A stretch of DNA of 33,196 nucleotides from Rhizobium subbaraonis (GTDB lineage Bacteria > Pseudomonadota > Alphaproteobacteria > Rhizobiales > Rhizobiaceae): positions 97,775 through 130,970 of the forward strand of contig NZ_OBQD01000018.1 in NCBI RefSeq assembly GCF_900220975.1. Direction: 5' to 3'. This document shows positions 8,848-16,733 of the stretch, piece by piece. Under the pieces are notes generated by a model that was not told the origin of the DNA, made no database searches, and saw only the letters and a list, made by a program, of their open reading frames with translations. Made by a program: the position numbers and the translations under genes. Each line of letters opens with the position of its first letter. Positions within the stretch are counted from its first letter, which is position 1.

Positions 8848-9159
8848 CTATTCTTCCGGCTCGGTCGTGAACATCAGTGGAAATCCTGCGTCCTTGGCCA
8901 GATCGGTCGCTTCGCTCGCCTTGGTCTCGGCGATGTCGCGCGCGCAGACGACCACCACGCACGTGCCAAGCTTGTGCGCCGTCATCATCACCCGGTAGCC
9001 GGTCTCCTCCGACATTCGGAACACCGCGCGCAGGACGAGGATGACGAACTCGCGGGGCGTGTAGTCGTCGTTGACCAGAATGACCTTGTAGAGTCGCGGT
9101 CGCTTAAGCCTCGGCTTCGTCGCCGTCTTCGGCTTCAGCGCGCCGTCCTTGCTGCCCAT
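8848..9159 (-). CDS. clpS: ATP-dependent Clp protease adaptor ClpS (ClpS2-type)
   Basis: The 103-residue protein has a Lys/Pro-rich N-terminal tail, then RLYKVILVNDDYTPREFV and a C-terminal half with MMTAHKLGTCVVVVCARDIAETKA, ending FTTEPEE. ClpS binds ClpA and hands over proteins with N-degron residues for ClpAP degradation. The N-degron pocket residues Asn-Asp-Asp and His are present. The position after TP, Met in E. coli ClpS (Met40, a pocket gatekeeper), is Arg here. Rhizobia and agrobacteria usually carry two ClpS paralogues; this sequence looks like the second type (ClpS2), described as more selective. GGAGAGG about seven bases upstream supports the ATG at 9159. It is divergent from ychF and convergent with pth. 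clpA is not in the window. Confidence 0.93.
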   Translation of the reverse strand: MGSKDGALKPKTATKPRLKRPRLYKVILVNDDYTPREFVILVLRAVFRMSEETGYRVMMTAHKLGTCVVVVCARDIAETKASEATDLAKDAGFPLMFTTEPEE

Positions 9160-9304
9160 CGGAGGACCTCTCCTGATGACGATGCTGCTCTCTGCAGGCC
9201 TTCTATCTTGCAACGCCGGCCGCCGCGCCGCAAGGGCGAGCGGCGATCTTGCCCTTTTCGGTGCCCGCTTCAGGCCCGCTTCCCGCATTTGCCGTCCGTC
9301 AGAC

Positions 9305-9333
9305 TTGACCATGCCCCGCCCTTCCCCCATAGC
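9305..9333 (+). promoter_or_regulatory. Candidate sigma-70 promoter for ychF
   Basis: TTGACC (9305-9310) and CATAGC (9328-9333) are 17 bases apart, preceded by AC so that the rhizobial CTTGAC form is present. It lies about 40 bases before the ychF start, in the clpS-ychF divergent gap. Confidence 0.45.
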
Positions 9334-9369
9334 GAGGGCAAAGATTTCCAGACACGGACGGACCATTCC

Positions 9370-10473
9370 ATGGGTTTCAAATGCGGTATCGTCGGGCTGC
9401 CGAATGTTGGCAAGTCCACTCTCTTCAACGCGCTGACGAAGACGGCGGCAGCACAGGCGGCCAACTATCCCTTCTGCACGATCGAGCCGAACACCGGCGA
9501 GGTTGCCGTTCCAGACGCGCGCATGCAGAAGCTCGCAGCCATCGCGGGCTCCAAGGAAATCATCCCGACGCGCATCTCCTTCGTCGATATCGCCGGCCTC
9601 GTCCGCGGCGCTTCGAAGGGTGAAGGCCTCGGCAACAAGTTTCTCGCCAACATCCGCGAAGTCGACGCCGTCGTGCATGTCCTGCGCTGCTTCGAAGACG
9701 ATGACATCACCCATGTCGAGGGCCGCATCAACCCGGTTGGCGACGCTGACACGATCGAGACCGAACTGATGCTCGCCGATCTTGAAAGCCTTGAGCGCCG
9801 CGTTGAGCAGACCCGCAAGCGCGCCACGGGCAAGGACAAGGATTCCATCGCGCAACTGCCGGTGATGGAAGCCGTGATCAAGCTGCTGCAGGACGGAAAA
9901 CCGGCCCGCCTCCTCCTGAAGACACTCGCACCTGAAGAGATCGACATCCTGAAGGGGCTCAACCTTCTGACGTCGCATCCGGTTCTCTATGTCTGCAATG
10001 TCGCCGAGGCCGACGCATCGACCGGCAACACGCATACCGAGGCCGTCGCCGCCATGGCCAAGGAACAGGGCGCCGAATGCGTGGTCATCTCGGCTGCGAT
10101 CGAATCCGAGGTCGCCCAGCTGCCGGAAGATGAAGCCGCAGAATTCCTGTCGGCGCTCGGCCTTGAAGAAGCAGGCCTCGACCGCCTGATCCGTGCGGGC
10201 TACCACCTTCTCGACCTGATCACCTATTTCACCGTCGGCCCGAAGGAAACACGCGCCTGGACGATCGTCCGTGGCACCAAGGCGCCGCAGGCCGCAGGTG
10301 TCATCCATACCGATTTCGAACGCGGCTTCATCCGTGCCTTCACCATCTCCTATGACGACTACATCGCCTACAAGGGCGAAGTCGGCGCCAAGGAAGCCGG
10401 CAAGGGCCGCGACGAAGGCAAGGAATACGTCGTCCAGGACGGCGACGTCATCCACTTCCGCTTCAACACCTGA
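9370..10473 (+). CDS. ychF: Redox-regulated ATPase/GTPase YchF (Obg/OLA1 family)
   Basis: The 367-residue product starts MGFKCGIVGLPNVGKSTLF, the P-loop of the YchF/OLA1 family. It has DIAGLVRGASKGEGLGN as the switch II region (about 72-90). In place of the NKxD guanine motif it has NVAEAD (about 212), the change that lets YchF prefer ATP. A coiled-coil insert (about 125-165) is followed by a C-terminal TGS domain (about 280-367). It acts in the cytoplasm near the ribosome and in stress responses. Length fits the family (about 363-367). The ATG at 9370 is the only one placing the P-loop correctly. Gene order pth-ychF is common across alphaproteobacteria. Confidence 0.96.
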   Translation: MGFKCGIVGLPNVGKSTLFNALTKTAAAQAANYPFCTIEPNTGEVAVPDARMQKLAAIAGSKEIIPTRISFVDIAGLVRGASKGEGLGNKFLANIREVDAVVHVLRCFEDDDITHVEGRINPVGDADTIETELMLADLESLERRVEQTRKRATGKDKDSIAQLPVMEAVIKLLQDGKPARLLLKTLAPEEIDILKGLNLLTSHPVLYVCNVAEADASTGNTHTEAVAAMAKEQGAECVVISAAIESEVAQLPEDEAAEFLSALGLEEAGLDRLIRAGYHLLDLITYFTVGPKETRAWTIVRGTKAPQAAGVIHTDFERGFIRAFTISYDDYIAYKGEVGAKEAGKGRDEGKEYVVQDGDVIHFRFNT

Positions 10474-10482
10474 TGAAGCTTC

Positions 10483-10512
10483 CTCGATGGCCGCGCCGGC
10501 GCGGCCATCGAG
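10483..10512. terminator. Perfect 30-bp palindrome between convergent ychF and DUF2157-like genes
   Basis: CTCGATGGCCGCGCC is followed directly by its exact complement GGCGCGGCCATCGAG. It lies 10 bases after the ychF stop and 20 bases before the end of the opposite gene. A bidirectional terminator is the simplest reading, though there is no T run on either side. Confidence 0.6.
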
Positions 10513-10531
10513 AGACATTCAATGCACGTCG

Positions 10532-11629
10532 TCAGTGGACGGCGTGCAGCCTCGAGGAAATTTCCGCAGGCATGAAGCCCATGACGAAGCGCCGCAGCGC
10601 CGGCCAGAAGATGCCCACGCCGAGCACGACGATCCCAACCGTCAGGATCGTGACATACACGTAGCTCGAAGCCTCAAAGGTGTTTTCGCGCAGCAGCGTC
10701 CAGATCGAAAGGCCGAGCGACAGAAGCCCCGAAGTCACGAAGGCGCGCCGGTCGATCACGAGCCCAACCAGCATGAACACGCAGACGATGGCGATCACTA
10801 TGCCGGCCTGCAGATAAGTCGTCTCCCCGCCCCACCAGTCTCCCGAAAAACGGTTGATGAACACGAAGGCGAGCATCGCGTAGCGCAGGAAGGGTGCAGC
10901 GCCCAGATGCAACCAGAAGGCTATGTCGGAACGGCGCGTCTGCCGCTGCGGATCGGCCAGGTCGTAGCGCATGGCGACCGCAAACAGGCCGAGGGCTGCG
11001 ATCAGGAAGACCAGCGCAGCTACAAGGCTGTGATCGACAACGAACTGGTCCGTGCCGGCAAGCTTGCCAAGAAGAACCAGTACGAGCAGAACAGCCAGCG
11101 CAAAGGCTGAAATCAACGTCAGCGCCAGCGCCAGCGGCACCCGGTAGCGCCAGTAGTAAAGCCCGAGCAGCACCGGATAGCTCGCCAGGAAGGCGCAGGC
11201 GTAGGTGACCGCGTTCCAGCCCTCGCCGAACGGCCCGAGCGCGAGCGCGATCAGGTATCCGGCCCCCTGCACGAAGGCGATCGTCAGCGCGAAGGCCGGT
11301 AGCGCCAGCCGCTGCCGGCGCACCAGCACCTCGCTCAGCACCAGCACGGCCGGGATGAGCGCCAGCACGCTGGCAAGGCCACTGAGGCCGACCAGCGCCA
11401 CGACGACGCCAATGGTGATCAGGACATCGTGGAATCCGCGAACAAAGCGCGGCGCCTCCGTATCCTCGATATCGCGCGGCGGGGCAGCGAAGCCCTCCGC
11501 GTCGTTTGCTGGCATGACGGCGACGTAGCTGCCATGCATCTGCAGGTAGGTTGCAAGACCGGCCACCTGGCCGTCGCTGATAATGCCTTGCCCCGCCGCC
11601 CGTCGCAGCGTCTCTTCGAGTTCCGTCAT
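10532..11629 (-). CDS. DUF2157-like polytopic membrane protein
   Basis: The 365-residue protein has a soluble N-terminal region (about 1-65) with an LRRAAGQGIISDGQ segment resembling the start of DUF2157 proteins. About 10 hydrophobic segments follow, to about residue 350. The family is of unknown function. The ATG at 11629 is preferred; the longer frame to 11677 would need a TTG codon and adds polar residues. It is divergent from the MaoC pair, sharing a gap of about 150 bases, and convergent with ychF. Nothing in the sequence points to a substrate or partner. Confidence 0.8.
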   Translation of the reverse strand: MTELEETLRRAAGQGIISDGQVAGLATYLQMHGSYVAVMPANDAEGFAAPPRDIEDTEAPRFVRGFHDVLITIGVVVALVGLSGLASVLALIPAVLVLSEVLVRRQRLALPAFALTIAFVQGAGYLIALALGPFGEGWNAVTYACAFLASYPVLLGLYYWRYRVPLALALTLISAFALAVLLVLVLLGKLAGTDQFVVDHSLVAALVFLIAALGLFAVAMRYDLADPQRQTRRSDIAFWLHLGAAPFLRYAMLAFVFINRFSGDWWGGETTYLQAGIVIAIVCVFMLVGLVIDRRAFVTSGLLSLGLSIWTLLRENTFEASSYVYVTILTVGIVVLGVGIFWPALRRFVMGFMPAEISSRLHAVH

Positions 11630-11667
11630 CAAGTCGTTTCCGTCATATTTCGGCCGATCCGCTCTTT

Positions 11668-11696
11668 TTGATTGCAAGACCGGTGGTACATAAATC
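11668..11696 (+). promoter_or_regulatory. Candidate sigma-70 promoter for the MaoC gene pair
   Basis: TTGATT (11668-11673) and TAAATC (11691-11696) are separated by 17 bases and lie about 80 bases before the first MaoC start. Confidence 0.4.
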
Positions 11697-11777
11697 TGCT
11701 ACGCATGGCCAGTGGCATACTCAGGCACACAGGGTAGCCCGGACCAATTCAGTCCGGAGCCGTGAGGAGGAGACGCG

Positions 11778-12245
11778 ATGCTCAGTTTCAAGGATTTCCC
11801 CGTCGGCCGGCGCTTCGAGTTTCCGTCGCGCACCGTCACGGCCAAGGAGATCATCGCCTTTGCGCGCGAATTCGATCCACAGCCGATGCACGTTGACGAA
11901 GCCGCCGGAACGGCCAGCATCCTCGGCGGGCTGGCGGCCTCCGGCTGGCACACCAGCGCCATGATGATGCGCATGCTCTGTGACAGCTATATCAACAAGA
12001 CCGCTGCAGAGGGTTCGCCCGGCGTCAGCGCCATGCAATGGAAGCGGCCGGTGCTTGCCGGCGACACGCTGTCGGGCCATTGCACCGTGACGGAGGCGCG
12101 CCTCTCGCGCTCCCGTCCGGAAATCGGCATCGTCCGCTTCGTCGCCCAGGTGATAAACCAGCATGGCGAGACGGTTGCGCTGTGCGACTACGCCAACATG
12201 ATCCGCACCGAAGCTCCGGAGGCCGCCGCCCATGCGCATGGCTGA
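11778..12245 (+). CDS. MaoC-family (R)-hydratase-like protein, first of an overlapping pair
   Basis: The 155-residue single hot-dog domain has the hydratase-2 type catalytic segment in the form AREFDPQPMHVDE, with Asp33 and His38. The usual motif reads SGDxNPxH, so the Gly is replaced by Phe here, a variant seen in many alphaproteobacterial MaoC-like proteins. LAASGWHTSAMMMR (about 54-67) and WKRPVLAGDTL (about 89-99) are also typical. Such proteins hydrate enoyl-CoA thioesters; the substrate here is unknown. A strong Shine-Dalgarno (GAGGAGGAG) lies just before the ATG. The end overlaps the start of the second MaoC gene by 14 bases, so they are probably co-translated and may form a heterodimer. 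Confidence 0.88.
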   Translation: MLSFKDFPVGRRFEFPSRTVTAKEIIAFAREFDPQPMHVDEAAGTASILGGLAASGWHTSAMMMRMLCDSYINKTAAEGSPGVSAMQWKRPVLAGDTLSGHCTVTEARLSRSRPEIGIVRFVAQVINQHGETVALCDYANMIRTEAPEAAAHAHG

Positions 12246-12699
12246 ACTCTACGCCCTCAACGAGAAGGTCGTTCTCGGCAGCCTTCATTTTTCCGCCGAA
12301 GACATCGTGCGCTATGCCCGCCAGTTCGACCCGCAGCCCTTCCACGTCGATGCGGAAGCCGCACGGCATTCGCTGTTCGGCGGACTGTGCGCCTCCGGCT
12401 GGCATACCTGTGCTGGATGGATGAAGACGTTCGTGGCGTTCTGGAGCGCCGAATATGCGCGGCTGAAGCGTGAAGGCCTCACCCCGCCCGAGCTCGGCCC
12501 CTCCTCCGGCTTCCGCGACCTGCGCTGGTTCAAACCCGTCTTTGCCGGCGACACCATCACCTATTCGGTGACGTTGCTCGATGTCCGAGAGCACCGGTCG
12601 CGAACCGACCGGATCCTGTGCACCATCCTGTGCGAGGGCAGCAACCAGCACGGCGAACCGGTCATCCGTTTCGAGAGCACCGTGCTGGAATTCGTCTGA
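12232..12699 (+). CDS. MaoC-family (R)-hydratase-like protein, second of an overlapping pair
   Basis: It also encodes 155 residues, a paralogue of the preceding protein with ARQFDPQPFHVDAE (Asp33, His38), LCASGWHTCAGWMK and WFKPVFAGDTI at matching positions. An extra segment (about 76-90, KREGLTPPELGPSSG) distinguishes it. The ATG at 12232 overlaps the first gene; ATG at 12238 is an alternative two codons later. Both copies keep the Asp-His pair, so neither is an obvious dead subunit. Family role is CoA-ester hydration. No other beta-oxidation or PHA gene is nearby, so the pathway is unknown. Confidence 0.88.
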   Translation: MRMAELYALNEKVVLGSLHFSAEDIVRYARQFDPQPFHVDAEAARHSLFGGLCASGWHTCAGWMKTFVAFWSAEYARLKREGLTPPELGPSSGFRDLRWFKPVFAGDTITYSVTLLDVREHRSRTDRILCTILCEGSNQHGEPVIRFESTVLEFV

Positions 12700-12729
12700 C
12701 GCAGCGTCGAATACTGCTCTGGGGATACG

Positions 12730-12972
12730 ATGCTCGACACCGCCATAAACACTCTCGGCTTTGGCTTTTTTGGCTCGGCAACCTTCATCGGCGTCGTGGG
12801 CTACAGCGCGATAAGAGACAAGCCGCAGATGAAGCGCGCCCCGAATTACATATCTTGGTTCTTCCTCCATAGGAAAAACCATGCGAGGACCTTGCTCGCG
12901 CTGGGTCTGCTGAATTTCACGGCCGTCATCGCCTTGGTCATCCTCATTGGAATTCGTGAAGGGCGGCTGTGA
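12730..12972 (+). CDS. Small two-helix membrane protein, function unknown
   Basis: The 80-residue product has two hydrophobic segments (about 8-26 and 54-74) separated by a basic loop containing KRAPNYISWFFLHRKNH. GGGG lies about six bases before the ATG and the gene follows the second MaoC gene by 30 bases in the same direction, so it may be its last operon member. I do not recognise a family. The basic loop between two helices suggests both ends face the periplasm, but this is only the positive-inside rule. Confidence 0.55.
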   Translation: MLDTAINTLGFGFFGSATFIGVVGYSAIRDKPQMKRAPNYISWFFLHRKNHARTLLALGLLNFTAVIALVILIGIREGRL

Positions 12973-13041
12973 AATCGATCCGCGTCTGCGGCATCTCCTC
13001 CATCCGGTCCCAACGGGTGAAGTTTGCAAAGGGCTGCAGCC

Positions 13042-13581
13042 TCAGTGCCCCGGGTAGGAGACCAGCGTGCGCACCTCTACGCCCAGCGCCTCCAGCTTCG
13101 CCCGCCCGCCGAGCTCCGGCAGGTCGATGACGAAGCAGGCAGCGGCAATATCCGCGCCGAGCTGTCGGATCAGGTTGGCCGCGGCAACGGCCGTGCCGCC
13201 CGTTGCGATCAGGTCGTCGACGAGGATGACCTTGTCGCCCGGCTTCAGCGCATCCTTGTGGACCTCCATCTCGTCCACGCCGTATTCCAGGCTGTAGGCG
13301 ATGCTGACCGTCTCGCGCGGCAGCTTGCCCTTCTTGCGGATCGGGATGAAGCCCGAGGAAAGCTGGTGCGCCATGGCTCCGCCGAGGATGAAGCCCCTCG
13401 CCTCGATGCCCACGACCTGTGCGATGCCGGTTCCGGCATAGGGATGGACGAGCTCGTCGACCGCGCGGCGGAACGCGCGCGGATTGCCGAGCAGCGTCGT
13501 GATGTCCCGGAACATGATCCCGGGTTTCGGATAATCCGGAATGTTGCGGATGGCGGCGATCAGTTCGTCCTGGAGCGTCAT
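13042..13581 (-). CDS. apt: Adenine phosphoribosyltransferase
   Basis: The 179-residue product begins [22 protein letters not shown] and has [18 protein letters not shown] (about 58-67) and the PRPP-binding motif [13 protein letters not shown] (about 118-130). It makes AMP from adenine and PRPP in purine salvage, in the cytoplasm. Length is normal for the family. The ATG at 13581 is the family start; the longer frame to 13833 runs through the petC terminator and lies antisense to petC. In this window it lies directly downstream of petABC, but the terminator between them suggests separate transcription. Confidence 0.95.
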   Translation of the reverse strand: MTLQDELIAAIRNIPDYPKPGIMFRDITTLLGNPRAFRRAVDELVHPYAGTGIAQVVGIEARGFILGGAMAHQLSSGFIPIRKKGKLPRETVSIAYSLEYGVDEMEVHKDALKPGDKVILVDDLIATGGTAVAAANLIRQLGADIAAACFVIDLPELGGRAKLEALGVEVRTLVSYPGH

Positions 13582-13656
13582 TTTCAAGTTCCGTTTTCGG
13601 CCGGGGAAAGGAAACGGGCAACGCGAGCCGATTGCAAGAAAGAACTGTCGCCCCAT

Positions 13657-13683
13657 TAAAAAAGGCGACCCGGAGGCCGCCTT
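13657..13683 (-). terminator. Rho-independent terminator of the petABC operon
   Basis: Read on the minus strand: AAGGCGGCC, loop TCCG, GGTCGCCTT (one G-T pair), followed by a run of T residues. It starts about 24 bases after the petC stop and separates petC from apt. Confidence 0.85.
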
Positions 13684-13706
13684 CCTTGTCGTGTATGCAG
13701 AACCGC

Positions 13707-14582
13707 TCAGTGTTCCTTGCTGGCGTAGACCGACTTCTTGGTCAGGTAGATCAGGCCGGTGAAGATCACCAGGAAGACCATGACCATGAAGCCCATGCGC
13801 TTGCGCGCTTCGAGGTGCGGTTCGGCGGCCCACATCAGGAACGCCGACACGTCGTGCGCGTACTGGTCGACCGTCTGCGGCGCGCCGTCATCATAGGTGA
13901 CCTGATCGGCCGAGAGCGGCATTGCCATGGCGAGTGCCGCGGCATTGGCGAAGTACGGGTTGTAATGCGTGCCTTCGGCCACTTCGACGCCGGCCGGCGG
14001 ATCCTGATAGCCGGTCAGAAGCGAGTAGATGTAGTCCGGCCCGCCTTCCTGATACTGCGTGAAGATGTCGATGACGAACTGCGGGAAGCCGCGGGTGATG
14101 CCACGGGCCTTCGCGATCAGCGAGAAATCCGGCGGGGCAGCGCCGTTGTTGGAGGCCGCAGCCGCCTCTTCATTCGGGAACGGCGAGGGGAAATGGTCGG
14201 AAGGCACGGCCTTCCGCATGAACATCTCGCCATCGGCATTCGGGCCGTCCTGAACCTCGTAGTTCGCCGCGAACGCCTTGACCTGGTCCTCGGAGTAGCC
14301 GAGGTCGGTCAGCGTGCGGAAGGCGACGAGGTTCATCGAGTGACAGGCCGCGCAGACCTCGGTGTAGACCTTCAGGCCGCGCTGCAGCTGGCCCTTGTCG
14401 TACTTGCCGAAGGGACCGGCAAACGACCACTCCTGCTCCCGCGGATGGTTGATCGGATAGTGCGGCGTGGCGTGTTCCGCCTCCGCGCCGCCGGCTGCGT
14501 GTTCGTCCTGCGCGGTTGCAATCGAGATGCCGAGGCCGGCCACGACTGCGAGCGAAAGAAGGCTTGCAAGAAGCTTTTTCAT
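13707..14582 (-). CDS. petC: Cytochrome c1, cytochrome bc1 complex
   Basis: The 291-residue product has a signal peptide (cleavage near ATA|QD, about 24), the haem c site CAACH (77-81) and the sixth ligand in AMAMPLS (Met221 likely). A C-terminal membrane anchor (about 264-281) is followed by a basic end. It accepts electrons from the Rieske protein and passes them to soluble or membrane-bound cytochrome c in the periplasm. It is the last gene of petABC, 27 bases after petB. Some rhizobia relatives such as Bradyrhizobium encode cytochrome b and c1 as one fused precursor (fbcH); here they are separate genes. Confidence 0.95.
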   Translation of the reverse strand: MKKLLASLLSLAVVAGLGISIATAQDEHAAGGAEAEHATPHYPINHPREQEWSFAGPFGKYDKGQLQRGLKVYTEVCAACHSMNLVAFRTLTDLGYSEDQVKAFAANYEVQDGPNADGEMFMRKAVPSDHFPSPFPNEEAAAASNNGAAPPDFSLIAKARGITRGFPQFVIDIFTQYQEGGPDYIYSLLTGYQDPPAGVEVAEGTHYNPYFANAAALAMAMPLSADQVTYDDGAPQTVDQYAHDVSAFLMWAAEPHLEARKRMGFMVMVFLVIFTGLIYLTKKSVYASKEH

Positions 14583-14609
14583 TGTTCGGTTCCTTTCGTC
14601 GCGTCGCGA

Positions 14610-15884
14610 TCAGGCCTTGGCCAGCTGTGCGTTGGCGTTCTTCTGTTCCAGAACCGCTTCCGTAATGGAATTCGGAATGCGCTTCGGGGTCTCGATCAGG
14701 CCGAGGACCGGCATGATGACGAGGAAGAAACCGAAGTAGTAGAGCGTGCCGAGCTGCGAAAGGATGATGTAGATGCCCTCTGCCGGCATGGCGCCGAGCC
14801 AGCCGAGCATGATGGCATTGGCGACGAACAGCCAGAAGAACAGCTTGTACCAGGGACGGTACACCGCCGAGCGGACCTTCGAGGTGTCGAGCCAGGGCAG
14901 GAAGAACAGGATGATGATCGAGCCGAACATCACCAGAACGCCGCCGAGCTTGGAGTCGATCGGGCCGATGTTGAAGGTGATGGCGCGCAGCATCGCGTAG
15001 AACGGCAGGTAGTACCATTCCGGAACGATGTGGGCAGGCGTCTTCAGCGGGTTCGCCGGAATGTAGTTGTCCGGGTGGCCCAGGTAGTTCGGCATGTAGA
15101 AGATGAACCAGGCAAACACGATCAGGAAGACCGAGACGCCGAACGCGTCCTTCAGCGTCGCATAGGGCGTGAAGGGAACCGTATCCGTCTTGGACTTGAC
15201 CTCGACACCGGTCGGATTGGTCTGGCCGGTGACGTGCAGGGCCCAGACGTGCAGCACCACGACGCCGGCGATCATGAACGGCAGCAGGTAGTGCAGCGAG
15301 AAGAAGCGGTTCAGCGTCGGCTGGTCGACGGCGAAGCCGCCGAGCAGGAACTGCTGGATCCACTCGCCGACGAGCGGGAAGGCCGAGAAGAAGCCGGTGA
15401 TGACGGTCGCGCCCCAGAAGGACATCTGGCCCCAGGGCAGCACGTAGCCCATGAAGCCCGTCGCCATCATCAGCAGGTAGATCACGACGCCGAGGATCCA
15501 GAGGATCTCGCGCGGCGCCTTGTAGGAGCCGTAGTAGAGGCCGCGGGCGATATGGAGATAGACCGCGATGAAGAAGAACGACGCGCCGTTGGCGTGCATG
15601 TAGCGCAGCAGCCAGCCGTTGTTGACGTCGCGCATGATCTTTTCGACAGAGTGGAATGCCTCGTTGGTGCTGGCGACATAATGCATCGCGAGCACGACGC
15701 CGGTCAGGATTTGCGAGATCAGCATGACCGAAAGCATGGCGCCGAAGGTATAGGCGTAGTTCAGGTTGCGCGGCACCGGATAGGAAATGAAGCTGTCATG
15801 GATCAGGCGCGGCAAGGGCATGCGCGAATCGATCCATTTTTCGATGCCGGTCGTCGGTTGGTATGTGGAATGCTCTGCACTCAT
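14610..15884 (-). CDS. petB: Cytochrome b, cytochrome bc1 complex
   Basis: The 424-residue membrane protein carries the two haem-ligand pairs His97/His111 and His198/His212, each spaced by 14, and the Qo-site motif [15 protein letters not shown]. About eight membrane helices are visible. It holds hemes bL and bH and carries out quinol oxidation and quinone reduction. The ATG at 15884 has GAGGGGAAG about nine bases before it; a longer frame would need a TTG inside the end of petA. It lies 14 bases after petA. Confidence 0.96.
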   Translation of the reverse strand: MSAEHSTYQPTTGIEKWIDSRMPLPRLIHDSFISYPVPRNLNYAYTFGAMLSVMLISQILTGVVLAMHYVASTNEAFHSVEKIMRDVNNGWLLRYMHANGASFFFIAVYLHIARGLYYGSYKAPREILWILGVVIYLLMMATGFMGYVLPWGQMSFWGATVITGFFSAFPLVGEWIQQFLLGGFAVDQPTLNRFFSLHYLLPFMIAGVVVLHVWALHVTGQTNPTGVEVKSKTDTVPFTPYATLKDAFGVSVFLIVFAWFIFYMPNYLGHPDNYIPANPLKTPAHIVPEWYYLPFYAMLRAITFNIGPIDSKLGGVLVMFGSIIILFFLPWLDTSKVRSAVYRPWYKLFFWLFVANAIMLGWLGAMPAEGIYIILSQLGTLYYFGFFLVIMPVLGLIETPKRIPNSITEAVLEQKNANAQLAKA

Positions 15885-15898
15885 AATCAGTCTTCCCC

Positions 15899-16477
15899 TC
15901 AACCGATCTTGATGACTGTGTCAGACACGAAACCAAAGGTCGGCACGTGCAGGTTCTCCGGCGCGGGACCTTTGCGGATGCGACCAGCCGTATCGTAATG
16001 CGAGCCGTGACAGGGACAGAACCACCCGCCGAAGTCCCCTGCCTGGCCGAGCGGCACGCAGCCGAGGTGCGTGCAAGAACCGATCATGACGATCCAGTTC
16101 TCCTTGCCCTCGCCGGCCGAACGGTCGAGGTCGGTCGCCTGCGCGTCAGATGCGAGGTTGGCGTTGCGGGCGACCGGATCCTTCAGGTCGCCGAGCGGAA
16201 CGGCCTTCGCCTCTTCCACTTCCTTGTCGGTCCGGTTGCGGATGAAAATCGGCTTGCCGCGCCACTTCGCCGTCAGCGACATGCCGGGCGTGAGGCTGGA
16301 GACATCGACTTCGATCGAGGCGAGCGCGAGCGTAGACGCATCGGGGCGCATCTGGTCGATGAACGGCCAGGCGACTGCGGCAGCGCCGACCACACCCGCC
16401 ATCCCCGTCGTAAGATATAGAAAATCGCGACGCGTGGGCTCTCCCGCGGTCCCGCTTGTTGTGTCGTGTTCGCTCAC
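15899..16477 (-). CDS. petA: Rieske iron-sulfur protein, cytochrome bc1 complex
   Basis: The 192-residue product has a Tat-type anchor (TRRDFLYL at 15-22, then a hydrophobic helix to about 40). It has the two [2Fe-2S] boxes CTHLGC (135-140) and CPCHGS (154-159). It moves electrons from quinol to cytochrome c1. The start codon is GTG at 16475-16477, with AGAGGATGG about seven bases upstream; no ATG is available near the family start. First gene of petABC. A perfect palindrome lies about 90-100 bases upstream. Confidence 0.95.
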   Translation of the reverse strand: MSEHDTTSGTAGEPTRRDFLYLTTGMAGVVGAAAVAWPFIDQMRPDASTLALASIEVDVSSLTPGMSLTAKWRGKPIFIRNRTDKEVEEAKAVPLGDLKDPVARNANLASDAQATDLDRSAGEGKENWIVMIGSCTHLGCVPLGQAGDFGGWFCPCHGSHYDTAGRIRKGPAPENLHVPTFGFVSDTVIKIG

Positions 16478-16563
16478 GGCCTGACCATCCTCTCACGCAA
16501 AACTGCGAAATCCGCAGTGACCTCCTGCTGCCGGGAAAGCGGACACAATACGGCCATAGATTC

Positions 16564-16580
16564 CCCGCCAATTTGGCGGG
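16564..16580. promoter_or_regulatory. Perfect 17-bp palindrome upstream of petABC (candidate operator)
   Basis: CCCGCCAATTTGGCGGG has 8-bp arms around one central base. It lies in the 256-base gap between petA and the ABC exporter gene. On the minus strand TGGACA and TAGAAC are 17 bases apart just upstream of it, so the palindrome would sit at the transcription start of petABC. The regulator is unknown. The rest of the gap holds an imperfect hairpin near 16693-16718 that may end the exporter transcript. Confidence 0.4.
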
Positions 16581-16733
16581 TTCTATGCTTGATCGCGAAA
16601 TATGTCCAGCCTTGGCAAGTACAGGGGGGCACAATGTCGCGGGAAAAGCCAGGCGTGTGTTTTCGTTGCCAAAGTAGATGCCGCAAGGAAGGGCCGCGAT
16701 TCAAGAACATCGCGCGGCATGTTTCCCTCCCCC

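Noticed and set aside
9160..10518. Long N-terminal extension of ClpS on the minus strand
   Set aside because: The extension is antisense to ychF; ClpS alone has family length and a good ribosome binding site at 9159.
13632..15998. 788-codon open frame on the plus strand
   Set aside because: It is antisense to petC and petB, full of charged low-complexity sequence, and has no recognisable domain; GC-rich antisense frames often stay open.
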